A stretch of 64,000 nucleotides of DNA from the NCBI RefSeq assembly GCF_003576645.1, contig NC_044927.1, positions 17,619,485-17,683,484 of the forward strand, written 5' to 3'. The notes under the pieces were generated by a model that worked only from the letters and a program-made list of their open reading frames with translations, was not told the origin of the DNA and did no database searches. The stretch comes from Ipomoea triloba. Its lineage: Eukaryota; Streptophyta; Magnoliopsida; Solanales; Convolvulaceae. The position numbers and the translations under genes are program-made. Below are positions 12,181-24,200 of the stretch, piece by piece (the first letter of the stretch is position 1; every line of letters begins with the position of its first letter).

Positions 12181-12371
12181 GGACTATGATCTATACTGTG
12201 CAAGGCATATTATTGATATACATGTTTATTTTTAATGTATTATAAATTCATTTTTAATATGCTATTATATTTTGATATATGTTTATTTTTAGTGTATTAT
12301 AAACTCATTTTTAGTGCATTACCTAAAAACAAACATGTATCAGTAATTCATATTGCAATGCAGATAGGTCC
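12181..12371. mobile_element. Foldback MITE
   Basis: The ends are inverted: GGACTATGATCT..GCAAGGCATATT..GATATACATGTTT at the left is the imperfect reverse complement of AAACATGTATCAGTAATTC..TTGCAATGCAGATAGGTCC at the right. The interior repeats ATGTTTATTTTTA twice. No coding capacity. No target duplication was assigned. Confidence 0.55.
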
Positions 12372-12383
12372 TCTATATATTGA

Positions 12384-13015
12384 CTTCGTTTGGCACGCCT
12401 AATTGAAAGCAAAAAAGTTGAAAAGTTAGTAATTGAAGCTGAAAAGCTAGTAGCTAATAAGCTAAGTAATTGAAATTAAGGTGTTTGGTAAAATTAGATG
12501 TTGAATAAGATGATAAGTGAAAGAAGGCATAAAGGACATTTTTATAAATTTATATATTCAAAAAAGAAAGAAAAAAAAAAGAGAAAAGAAAAGGAGCTTG
12601 ATTACCTTGATGATTACGACGCAAGGGAGATGAGTGTTGCTTGTCTCCACCTTGATGAACATGTATGGTAAAGAACTAAAAGGTGAAGAATATTTAAAAA
12701 TAAAAATCCATACAATAAAGAACTGGGGGGAGAAGAATGTTTAAAAAATACACCTACGGTAAAGAAGTGGCCTGGGAGGAGAAGGATATTATGGAAAAAA
12801 ATTTAGATATTAGGGTTTTGATTAAAGAAAGATAAATGGTGTCATTTTTATAAATTAATAAGGATAAAAGAGAAAAAAAAATGTTAAAAGCATGTAACTT
12901 ATTTTGAAGAACTTTTCAAAATAGTTATTATTTGAAACTCCCCAGGTTTTACCAAACAAAATTTTAACTTATTTGTAACTTAAAATAAACTATAAACTCT
13001 ACCAAACAGAGCCTA
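12384..13015. mobile_element. Possible MITE
   Basis: The left edge CTTCGTTTGGCACG and the right edge CTACCAAACAGAGCC are imperfect inverted copies. Internal segments near 12480 (GTGTTTGGTAAA) and 12948 (TTTACCAAACAAAA) form a second inverted pair. No duplication of flanking bases was clear. Confidence 0.35.
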
Positions 13016-13560
13016 ATTTGCCCCTCATGCCTTAGTTCAACTTAAATTATTTATTATTTACACCAAATAATCAATTCAACTAACGCTATCTCGCGACTTC
13101 TATTTGTATCTTGCGATTTTTGAGTGTCATTTCGATGTGCATCTTGTGACTTTTGAGTGTGCAAGCTAAGTATTCAAAATGTTGAGCATATCACATATAA
13201 AATATAATTATATAGTTTAACTATTAATTTGAATTTTTAGTTGAGATTGAATTATTTTTCAATTCAAAATTAATTTTGACTTGGAGACAATATAAAATCA
13301 AACTAAATACTTAAAAGTTAAGTTTTTATCAAATCAAAATTGAACCAAATATTTCAATTGGAATTACAATAAGAAGACATTATTTCATGAATTATTAAAA
13401 TTTATTTTTTTAAAAAAAATATTTTGTATTTCAATTTAAGTTGGTAAAGTTCAAACTGTTGTAAATTTTATAAGGTAATATTGTAGCACAAAATATATAT
13501 AAACATATGGAAATAAAATAAAATAAATGCCAACTACTATATACTGTAATGACACATCTA
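13016..13560. other. Intergenic
   Basis: AT-rich sequence with no recognised gene or element end. Confidence 0.6.
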
Positions 13561-13690
13561 TTACCATTCCAAATGGGTGGTTACACCACTCAGGATCGAA
13601 TCTCGGTGGTGTGTATTGATTCTTTGTGCTAAAAAAGTATAGAGCTTATACTACCTTGTAAAGAATTATAATGGTTTCAAAAAAAAAGGC
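13561..13690 (+). mobile_element. SINE fragment (family S1-like)
   Basis: A B-box-like GGATCGAATCTC is followed by GGTGG and TATTGATTCTTTGTGCT, matching the body of the SINE at 4714-4875, and an A-run at 13680-13688. The A-box region is poorly preserved, so this is called with less confidence. Confidence 0.45.
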
Positions 13691-14301
13691 AAAAACTTGT
13701 GTGAGACCGTGTCACTGTGTGGCGAATTTGGTCAAGATGAAAATGCAATACTTATACGCATAAATGTAATACTAATTAGGAATAAAGTGTTTATTACTTA
13801 TGTGAGAAAATATAATACTTTTAAGAGGAAAAATGTAATATTTTTACATTTTGATTTAAAAGTATTGCATTTTAAAAAAAAATATATTTTCTCTTATAAG
13901 TAAAAAAACACTTGCCAACATTACTTATTAGGAAAAATATAATACTTTTGATGAAAAATATAATACTTTTACATTAAAATGTAAAAATATTACATTTTCC
14001 CCTATAAGTAACAAACATTTTATTTCTTATTACCATTACATATGAGCATATAAGTATGTCATTTACACATATAAATTTAACATTTGCATGTTGATCCAAT
14101 TCGACCCAACATATCGCACAAATAAAGATCCATGAAATAGTCTAACACACTAAAAAAATAACATGCAAAAAAAATGGTATTTAAAATTTGTAATGAAGTT
14201 GAATAGTCAATTAGTAGTTTGTAAATTGAAAACTGAGTAGAGTGCATTTATTGTAATGCGGCGTTGTAAGGGACGTTTTGGTAACTGCATGGTGAAAGTT
14301 A
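13691..14301. repeat. Inverted and direct AT-rich repeats
   Basis: Blocks such as AAAATATAATACTTTT recur at about 13807, 13937 and 13955, and related blocks appear inverted (TTTTCTCTTATAAGTAA and TTTTCCCCTATAAGTAA versus TTACTTATGTGAGAAAA). The segment 13720-14070 is probably a decayed foldback element. Confidence 0.4.
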
Positions 14302-14854
14302 GGGTGTGTTTGGTAACCCGTAAAATGACTTCCGAAAAATGTTTTTCGAGTTTTCTATGTTTGGCAACGACCGGAAAATGTGGTCAACGAAAAATGTTTT
14401 CCGTTGACCAAGAAAAATCAGTTCATTTTTCGGGAAAATGACTTACGAAATTTTTTTCCGTAAGTTATTTTACGAAATTGCCAGAATAGCTGTTTCGCAT
14501 GTTTTCGACCAAAATCAAGCCATATCACCCATGACCATGGAGGCATGGACCAAGGAGGTGGGGAAATCGCCGAAAACATTTGCTACATTTTTTTTTTAAT
14601 TTTTTTTTTATAAATTCTATTTTTTATTAAATACTATTATTTTAATAACTATTATAATTTTTTATATTTTAAATAAAACAATTACAATGTTTAATTATAC
14701 AATTCTATCCATTTTCCAAAAAATGAACCAAACACACAAAGACAGTTTTCCATAATACATTCAAACACTGAAAATGAAACTGTTTTCCAGAAAATGACTC
14801 ATTTTTTCAAAAAACATTGTCCAAAAATCATTTTCCTGCTTTCTAAACGGACCC
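14302..14854. mobile_element. Tourist-like (PIF/Harbinger) MITE
   Basis: Terminal inverted repeats GGGTGTGTTTGG (left) and CTAAACGGACCC (right) are flanked on both sides by the 3-bp duplication TTA (14299-14301 and 14855-14857), as expected for PIF/Harbinger insertions. The 553-bp interior is rich in GGAAAATG and its complement and has no transposase frame. Confidence 0.7.
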
Positions 14855-14857
14855 TTA

Positions 14858-15408
14858 ACGAACGAAGAAGAAAAAAAAAAAAAAAAAAAAAAAGGGTTTG
14901 ACGGAGGCGGTCGTTATTGGGTCTGTTGGTCGGTTTGATACGGTTGAGAAAAGTGATTTGATAACTACCCTTACCTAACCCTATCAATCTCTCCATATGT
15001 GAGTAATGTGTATGTGTACATGCACATGTGCTGGTGGGACCACGCCATGTGGATCCCTGCTACCTCCAATCCTTCTTTACCCCCCCTGGCCCTAGATACT
15101 ATACATATCAGCTACAGACAAACTAATGTGTCTTATAGGATTCCATTCCTCAATATTCAACCAGTAAATCAAACCTGTTGTTAAGGAACAATAAAAAAAA
15201 TCCCACGACGTATTCTAATAAATTTTATTAGGATTTTTTTAAAAAAAAAAGAATGAACTAAATAAAATTATGCTCCATTATTTCTAGATCAATCAGAACA
15301 TGCAGTACCAATAGAGTAAAAAACAAGGGCACATATAATATAACTCTTGTATATACACAAGATAGTATATCTCTTTAATACACCTACTTCCACGGTTCAA
15401 CCAATTTT
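14858..15408. other. Intergenic
   Basis: An A-run at about 14871-14893 lies just outside the MITE. Nothing else was recognised. Confidence 0.6.
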
Positions 15409-15657
15409 TATACCATGGACCTAGGTCCATATTACATTGTGGATCTGGTTAAAAAATTATATTTGCAATTAACAATTTGTGTTTGTCACATAACATGTCA
15501 ACCACAGACACATAACACAATGTTTCTAAAATTACCATGTTATGTGTCTTCAATTTATTTACAGACACAAACTGTTAGTTACATGTAGAAAATATGTACA
15601 CGAAAGACACAATCTAAAGGTTATTTTGGACCAGAGTCTACAATGGTCCATGGTATA
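15409..15657. mobile_element. Foldback MITE
   Basis: The ends TATACCATGGACC and GGTCCATGGTATA are perfect inverted copies over 13 bp, with imperfect pairing further in. Length is about 249 bp with no coding capacity. The family was not assigned. Confidence 0.6.
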
Positions 15658-16060
15658 ATATGCCAAATCCCTTTTTTTCTTGATGGGTTGATTGATTATC
15701 ATTAGTCACCACAATTAAATTAAAATCTATACAATAATATCATATTACGAGGTGAACATCAAGGAATAACACGAAGTGGAAATATAGCCGGATTCAACTC
15801 AAACAGAATATATAAATCAGAGAAGTGTGGAGGACCTTATATCGCATCAGATCAAATCAGTATTACAATTTGCCTGATGTTATTGCCTTCTCTCAGCAAT
15901 TCTCATGTATATATCTCTTATTTCTTTCATTAATTGCCACTTCCTCTCCACTTTGTGGAGTTGTCTTATCCCCTAGATTCTCTGTCAAACTCTCATTACA
16001 ACAAAACAAGAATACCCTCTACATAAATAAATAAATAAATAATATATGTATGTATGTATA

Positions 16061-16303
16061 TGGGGGCAAATCAAATGAGAGCCACTGCTCCTGTGCAGCA
16101 AACTGCACAATCAAGTATCAGCGGTTGAACAATCTGACATTACAAGTTAATTACAAAGTAACTACAAAAATGCCGCCACATTTTTTTTGGAAAATACTTC
16201 ACAATGTTTTGATAATAGTTTTCAGGTGCACAATCAAGTATTACAAGAGACACAATAAGTAGTTCGCAGTTCTCACAGGAGGGATAGTTTTCATTTGATC
16301 CCA
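16061..16303. mobile_element. Foldback MITE
   Basis: The left end TGGGGGCAAATCAAATGA and the right end TCATTTGATCCCA are inverted copies. The next blocks (GCTCCTGTG and CACAGGAGG) also pair, giving an imperfect terminal repeat of about 40 bp. No coding capacity. Confidence 0.6.
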
Positions 16304-18274
16304 ATCCTATATATATATATATATACACAGAGACACACATATAGTCAATAGTCTTTTACACATGAAATAGGGAGTGAATACACTATGAATTGCAACCTGA
16401 CAAGGTACTATAGTATGGTATCAGAGAAAAATCAGAGGAAAAAGGCAAATCAACTATGCAATGGTTGTATCTTGGGGGTTGGGCAGGGTTATTATTACAT
16501 GAATGAGGAAAAGAAGATGCCAAGATGCGGGTTTAGTCATCTCTTGCAGTAGTTTATATGTTTCATTAAAAGTGACAATATTGTTGGGTCCTTGAATCCT
16601 CAATCTAGTTTTGGACTTACATGTATGATATTTGGAATAATTATGTATTGTGAACTATTAAACAATCTCAACCCATTTGAAAGTTATCTAACAAAATTTT
16701 CGATAATTTGTACCTTAATTTATCTATAGAGTGTGGGCCATGTAAAAACTAAATAAAGTATTTTTCTTGGTACATTTTATGGGCATAACAGTAACGAGGC
16801 TTCAATTGAACCTAGATTTGCTACCTAAAAAGGGTATAACTTATCACCTACTACATCTGAAATTAAAATGAATCTTAACAAAAGGACTGACATTTTCATT
16901 GTACATTAAAGAATTGTACTATCTTTCAACCATCTTTTCCTTGTTTGGGTCCCTGGGATGCTCAAAGATACATGTTCTGTGGTGGAGATGTCATCTGCCT
17001 CTGTGGTTAGGTAACCTTCCACACACCCATCAACCAAAATTCTATTGAGGCAAACCTAAGACTTGTAATTTGCATTTCCTATTAACTTCTATGAAGGGAA
17101 AATAGGGAAGGATGTGAAGCAGTGAAGGTTTATGTTTTCAACAATTCAACCCAGAATCAGATATAGTGAAGGACCTTGATTTTGTTATACAGAGAAATGG
17201 AAGCAAGTACAACAACGAGTGACCACAATTCCTGTTTTACAACAGTAACACATGGGGCAAAGGCTTAACCAAACTTTAGGCAGAGTTTCCAGGATTAGGC
17301 GAGTCCAATGGACACAATTGGACAAAGGAGAGAGAGAGAGAGAGAGAGAGAAAACGACAAGGGATTCAATAGAAGAGATGGTGTGTTATGGCATGTGAAA
17401 GGAGCTTCAAGGGTGGCACTTCTAGCATGAAGTTGTGATGAGGTTCCAAGCATTAATTTCTGGATAAACCCACGGAAACATATTGACAAAACAAAACACT
17501 GAAGGCTACTGTTTCAGCCAAAATACTAGTGTTTCTGGTGGTAAACTTAGAATTAGGATCACTAACTATAACACTACTAGGGATTTCAACATCAAATATT
17601 GCTGTGGAGTTTAACTTAAAAATCTGTAAATCATCACAAGTATATTAATGAATGGTGATTGCGGGAGTTCAAGAAGAATATAAACCCAATAGGAATTTCT
17701 AGCAGGATTGCAACTCACATAGTAGAAGCATTTGGTTTATAAGCAATTCCAAGTTCAATACTAGATGCATGAGAAAATCTGATTCCTAAAATGTATCTAA
17801 AACTAATTCAAAAGCTGGCTTTAAGAAAGCACATTAAGAGCTGTGCTAATGTAAAAGCAAGCAAGTTCAATCTATATATGCAGCATAAAGAATGTTTTAA
17901 GTTATGAATTATGACTATTGTCTTGAATGGCTACTACTTTCACGGAACTACAAGTCAAACTGCTGGAGGCATTCAACAGCTGGGGAGGATGAAAATATGA
18001 AATTAAAAAACAAGAAGAAATTACATTTAAATAATTTTAAACGGTGAGATCAATCTACATGCAGCATCCAATTTACAAAGAGCTAACAAATCGCTTAAAG
18101 ATGATGCCTCAAATCAGCATGCATAGAGACAACTCTATTAAAGCTATGATGTATTTTGAGCAATTTAAGTACAAATTCAGTGACATGTGTTAAAGAAAAA
18201 CATTATATGATTTCTAATCTGGTATCAAAATCAATGAAGAGATGGAGGATTGGACAATACTGTATGATAATACC
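16304..18274. other. Region downstream of the S2P gene
   Basis: About 2 kb that must contain the 3' UTR of the minus-strand S2P gene near its right end. Further left I recognise no exon. A (GA)n microsatellite lies at about 17328-17351. A TGGTATCAGAG string near 16418 resembles a primer-binding site but has no LTR. Confidence 0.5.
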
Positions 18275-21200
18275 TTAAAATGAAACAAAAACCCGGAAAA
18301 TGATTAGGGTGGTGATGAAGGTCCCTCCAAGTAGGCAACATTTAAGAGCCACTCTCCTCTTCCTTGGGCTCAAGAACCTTAGATACTGCAACAATAACTC
18401 TAAAATGGATTCACCATCAAGAAAATATACCTGAAAATCGTATGGTAAAGCACACTATAAAACTTATATGATAAATGATAGAGCGCATGTAACTACTATG
18501 CATAATGAATTTATCTTGGAATATCTGCTGATTTACCAAAGGTGCCACCAATAAGAAAATGCAATATGACATCATGATTAAAAAAATCTAAAAAAGATGT
18601 AACAGTGAGTGAACTTGGGTGTAAAATTGACAAGATTTAACCACCAGAATAATCAGTCACCATCAGATTTTAGTGGAAATATAGAAAGCCACCCAGAGTA
18701 ACTTAAAAGAGGAGCTCAGAATGCATATTTATAAATAATGAAACTCATGTATAATTATATACTGAAACACACAAATGGTTATCTTCAATAAATCTGAAGC
18801 AATTTCAGTAATAGCAGCAAATAGGTTCCAGGAAGGGTATTACAAAAATAAATAGAAAAATCAGTAAGCTATTGGTGTCACAAAAGGGGGTTCTCAAAAT
18901 GTATAAATACTGAGAATGGGAAGAAAAATTATTTCTTGACAGCCATCAAACAAAACCATTTCCCAAATACTCAGCTTTTATTCTTTATTTTCCTTGTATT
19001 ATATTGTCATAACTAGTAATACAAGAGGAAGTATTGTAGTTTCAACTTTCAAAGCAATGAATTCCAAGTTCTAACATTTCATTCATATTGTAAGTCTACA
19101 ACATTAGAACCCTACATAAACTGAGTGTACTTTTAATTGCAAGGTTTCCTGTGATTAGACCAGTATATCCACATTTAAGTGACACATGGTAGTCCAAATA
19201 CTTACCGGTAAGCTATTGAGAAGAGCAAGTGTCAGAGAGACATGAAACACAAACATCAAAAGCTTTTCCAGAACATTTGGAAATTGTGCACCAAATTTAG
19301 TTGGCCAACGAGGCTGATATGAAGTCATATGAACTGAATCCAACAAAGATTCCACATCACCAATAAATACAAAGCTCTGGAAGCAACCTTTGTCACCAAA
19401 ATCAGAATTCTTATCATCTAGAAAATGAGTTCTTTGAAACTGATAACATCCTGGCATAAAAGGCCTCAAATATGTGATCTCAACCCATGCAACGCCTGGC
19501 AATAGGACTGGAGCAAGGCAAGATTCCTCCTGCATGATCAGTGCATTTAACAATTATATTCTCCAATAATATTTTAACACAGATAACAATCTTCATTAGC
19601 TCTTGAAAGACATGAAAATAAAAAGCCAAAAAAGAGAATTTTACACACACACACACACACAAAAAAAAAAAAATTGCCACAATTTCATGAACTTTTGAAT
19701 TTCCTACCTGTGAGCACAAGCAGCTGCTTCTATTGTCAGAACTTTTTGTCCATCCATCTCCACATTTCTCAAGCTTTAAAATATCTTTAGCATACAAGCA
19801 ATAAATATTTTCCATTTGCCAATCACCTGAAAATTTCAATTCCGGGCAAGATGTTGCTACAAAGGCAATAAGATCATTTGGACAAGTTGTCTCGTTGCCT
19901 CTCAATTGAACATGAATTCTCTTTTCAAGCAATGAATTAGGAACACAGTACCCTTTTCCACTACTGGATTTAAAAGCACTGTAATTGCCTTGGTATTCCT
20001 GCTCAGTTAATGAAGTAGCAATCTGCAGCCACTCTTGAACAGTGTTAATGCGGATTCCATCTACAGAATGAATCACATCATTTGGAGACAGGTATCTAGA
20101 CAATGGCGATGTTGAGGCCACATTTAAAACCTATTCCAGTATAATAACATACACCATTAGGCATATGGAAAGATAATAGGGGAGCATATGTGCTTAATTT
20201 ACAAACTTCTAGCATAAGAAATGCTCTGCCGGATTACCATGGGTCTTTCACCATGTATGTAAACTGGATACAAGATCAATGGTAGGATGAACAATGAAAT
20301 GGCACAAACAGCACAAAGCTGCAAAAAATTTAAAGGTAATCAATTGAAAAGCGACAGAACAATGAACATTTGAAAATTCCTAAACATATATGGAGTACAA
20401 TCTATCTTGCACTCACTCCTGCATTATGCCAAATTCCAGCACAGTATATACGAAGAGCAGCAGATTTAGGTAATGCCTGCAATATCTCATGATTAAATGC
20501 CACCAGAGCTCCTGGAAATAGTACTGCCAAAAACACAGCAATATACTCCATTTGTATGCCCTCACTGCGGTGCAGAAAGGTGGTATCTAAATCATCTTGT
20601 GATAATACATATAATCTTCAAAACAGTACTGCAGACAATAAGAGGGAGCATAGCATTTATGAGATCAATACTTGACTTGTCACCATGTCTTTATTATTAT
20701 ATGGTCTATCAAAAAAGAGAATACAAAAACCTACTAAGCATCTAAGTTAGGAAAATCATCTATTTCATAGCCTAAGTCTCTACTCTGTAGACAAATTTCC
20801 AAAATTGAAAGTAAAATTTAGTCAACTTTCGAGTCTAATTCACCAAATAAAATGAACAGTACTTGAACTACTGTTCATGGAAACATTAACCTTGCCAAAA
20901 AATCTGCCCAGAAAGAAGCCACAGGAAGGCGGCATGATACCATGTTAACTAATACAGAGCAATAGATTGAACAGTTTGGTTGGTGGCCAAGGCTAAGGTG
21001 AAAGCAACATGATATGAGTAGTAGAAGAAGAGAGACAATGAAATGAGTTAAGAGAGAAAATCAAGGAAACCATGAAATCTCTCAAAGAGTTTCTATGGGT
21101 CTCACCTAGAAGAGTTCAATTAAATCTCTCAAAAAAACCGCAAACAGTAGTAAACTCAAATTAAACTTTCTTTTTCCTCAAGTGTGCTATGAAGTATTTC

Positions 21201-24200
21201 TATTCATACAAAATAAAGTAGCTTGCACTCTACTAATATATAATATATTACTTTCTCCCTGCATGGGGATTCCAAACAAATATCATGATTATTGCGTTGA
21301 ATTCTTGAAAGAGAAAACAGTAAGAAGCCTTAACCTTGCAGCAGCAAGAGCATGCCCAAGTTCATGCACAGATACAGAGATAATGGTAGATATACACAAG
21401 TATCCAATGTCAGCAACTGAGATGGTCAAACCTGAAAGCTGCACAGCAATTAATGTACAGGAAACTGAAATAAGTGACACTATCAAGTAATAAAATTGCA
21501 GTTAAAGAAAGTTTGCTTCTCATGTAACACAATGACTGATATCAACAATTATCAATAGCAAGTAGGGAGTCCAGCTATCACAAAAATTAAACATAACTAG
21601 ATGTCTGATAGAATAATAGTGGATTGTTTACTCAATAAGAAAGAAAGGAAATCAGGACACAAATAGAAATGGGAATCAAGCAGCATAATTTCAGATTACA
21701 AATAAAGCATAAGTCATGGGATTGCAGTAGGGAATCAGGGGAGGATATTAGCAGGGAATCAGGGGAGAATATTATGCTATTTACTTTCCTATACAATATA
21801 AGAGATTATAAATAGGGAGTCTTTCTTAGTGTTGAGGCAGATAATTAGAATAAAATAAGGGCTAAGTTTAGATGGGCAAGAACCATTTCTTGCTGGAGGA
21901 TAATTTACATATCCTTGTTGTGTCCTTTTTCAATTCAATTCTCCATTGTTCTTTCCTCTACTGCTCTTATCTCAAACAAATTGGTCTGACCTGCCGTGCA
22001 ATGACCAATACGCGAATGGATTTGCGTGTTGACTCATTAGAGAAGAGCCAGGAGGCATTAGAGAAGAGCCAGGAGGAAATGCGTACAGATGTGGAGGGAA
22101 TATGTACGAAGATGGAGGAGATGCATTCTGAGATAAAGGGCCATATGGACGGGATAGAAGGTACGCTTGCAAAAATGTCCGAGCTACTCTTTTCACTACA
22201 TGGAAAAAGATCGGCAGAATCTAGTTTTTCTCCGGTGGTTGCGGCGGGCAGAAATTCCTCTTCAGATAATATTGATTCTGCACCGTTACCGTTGCAGCAA
22301 GTTCCTTCAGTCAATCCTCCATTGCAGTCTGGCTGGTTGGAGATTCCAACATTTTATGGCACGGATCCAGTAGGATGGTTGGCTCGGGCCGATCAGTTTT
22401 TGCCATTCAATGCACCCGTGAGGATTTGAAGGTGCCGACGGCTTTCATCAGTATGGAAGGACCAGCACTCCATTGGCTCCGTTGGCTTCAACAGCAACAT
22501 CCGTCTCTCACGTGGAGTCAGTTTACAACAAAACTTTTGGAAGAATTCGGTGGTGAACTTCCCGGGCCTCCAATCGAACAAATAGCTGCACTTCGCCAAA
22601 CCGGTACAGTAAACTTTGCAAATATATTTAGAGCCTGTGTTGCCCAAATTCCTGGTCTAGCGCCTGAAATTCAACTGGGATTGTTTCTCAATGGGCTTAA
22701 GCTTGCAATTCGTGTGCGCCTCCGACCAAACGATGTGACAAATTTACGTACAGCGATAAGGGTTGCTCGTGCTGTGGAACACGAACTGGAGTTCCTCTCT
22801 ACTGGCCGTATTCCTAGGCGAGTTGTTGAAGAAGATGACAATTCCTATAAAAAGAAGACTACTACTGCTGGGGTTGGATGGTCTTATGGGTCTGCTAAGC
22901 AAAATTCAGCCAATTCTTTTATATCTACTCATCCTCAACCCCAGTCTTTATCAAACAACTCTTACCCATTAGAAAAAAATCAAAGTACTTCATACCATTC
23001 CCAAGCTCACAACGCATCTCCTATTCGAAATGTCAGTCTGAACATATCACAAAAGCAGGCTCGCCAATATTCCCACCGCGAGTATATGGACATGAGGGCC
23101 AAAGGACTTTGTTTTCGTTGTCAGCTACCATATAGTCCTATGCATGTCTGTCCGAATAAGACTTTACGAACACTTATTGCAGCGGAAGTTGAGGGAGACG
23201 ATGCGGGTGAAGAACCAGACGAGTTTGAACGCATTGACCAACCTACCCCAGGATGACCCTATTTCAATGGAGATTTCAGATTTTCACTCTAGCCTTGGAG
23301 ACAAGGCTACTTCAATAGAGGGTGGCAATGATAGAATAATAGTGGATTGTTTACTCAATAAGAAAGAAAGGAAATCAGGACACAAATAGAAATGGGAATC
23401 AAGCAGCATAATTTCAGATTACAAATAAAGCATAAGTCATGGGATTGCAGTAGGGAATCAGAGGAGGATATTATGCTATTTACTTTCCTATACAATATAA
23501 GAGATTATAAATAGGGAGTCTTTCTTAGTGTTGAGGCACACAGTAGTAATTAGAATAAAATAAGGGCTAAGTTTAGCTGGGCAAGAACCATTTCTTGCTG
23601 GAGGATATTTTACATATCCTTGTTGTTTCCTTTTTCAATTCAATTCTCCATCGTTCTTTCCTCTACTGCTCTTATCTCTAACAATGTCACTATATAGTTT
23701 ATGTTCATCTAAGTTGGATTATACATTCAGACACCAATACTAAAGTTCACACCAGGTATACCTGTCTAGAATGAGGTAATATGGATATCCAGCCAAGAGA
23801 GTTCACATTTTTTATTTTGATAAGTAAATTTATTTAAGGCAGCAAGACCCCATACAACCCAAGCTACAACTATGGCAACACTCAGGTAATTAAGTTTTCC
23901 ATAAATCCAAAGTGCATAGTTTTATAATACAAACTACAAAGGACATCATTCTAATACTTCCCTGACAAGTAACCCCAAAAGGTCCAGCATTTATGATCAC
24001 CAATAAGAACTAGTTGCACCAAATACATTTTAACACAAGCTATTAACTAAATCTCTGTTTTCCATAATTGGTCTCGCATTATTATGAGATTTTATGCCAA
24101 AATTTATATGCCGCGTTTGTTCAACGCGAAAAAATGATTACACAAAAGCTGAAATCCTCTCCCTTAAATCAATAGTTTTGCATATATTTGTACAACACAG

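Larger units (their letters stand above)
21606..23683 (+). mobile_element. Non-autonomous gag-only LTR retrotransposon (TR-GAG type)
   Basis: Two LTRs (21606-21978 and 23329-23683) with TG..CA ends enclose only a Ty3/gypsy-like gag. A perfect 5-bp duplication ATGTC flanks it (21601-21605 and 23684-23688). No protease, RT or integrase is present, which fits the described plant class of terminal-repeat elements with only a gag domain. Orientation is opposite to the host gene. No standard methionine tRNA primer site follows the 5' LTR. Confidence 0.88.

Noticed and set aside
16415..16426. TGGTATCAGAG string resembling a copia primer-binding site
   Set aside because: No LTR pair or gag-pol nearby; a chance match or a very old relic.
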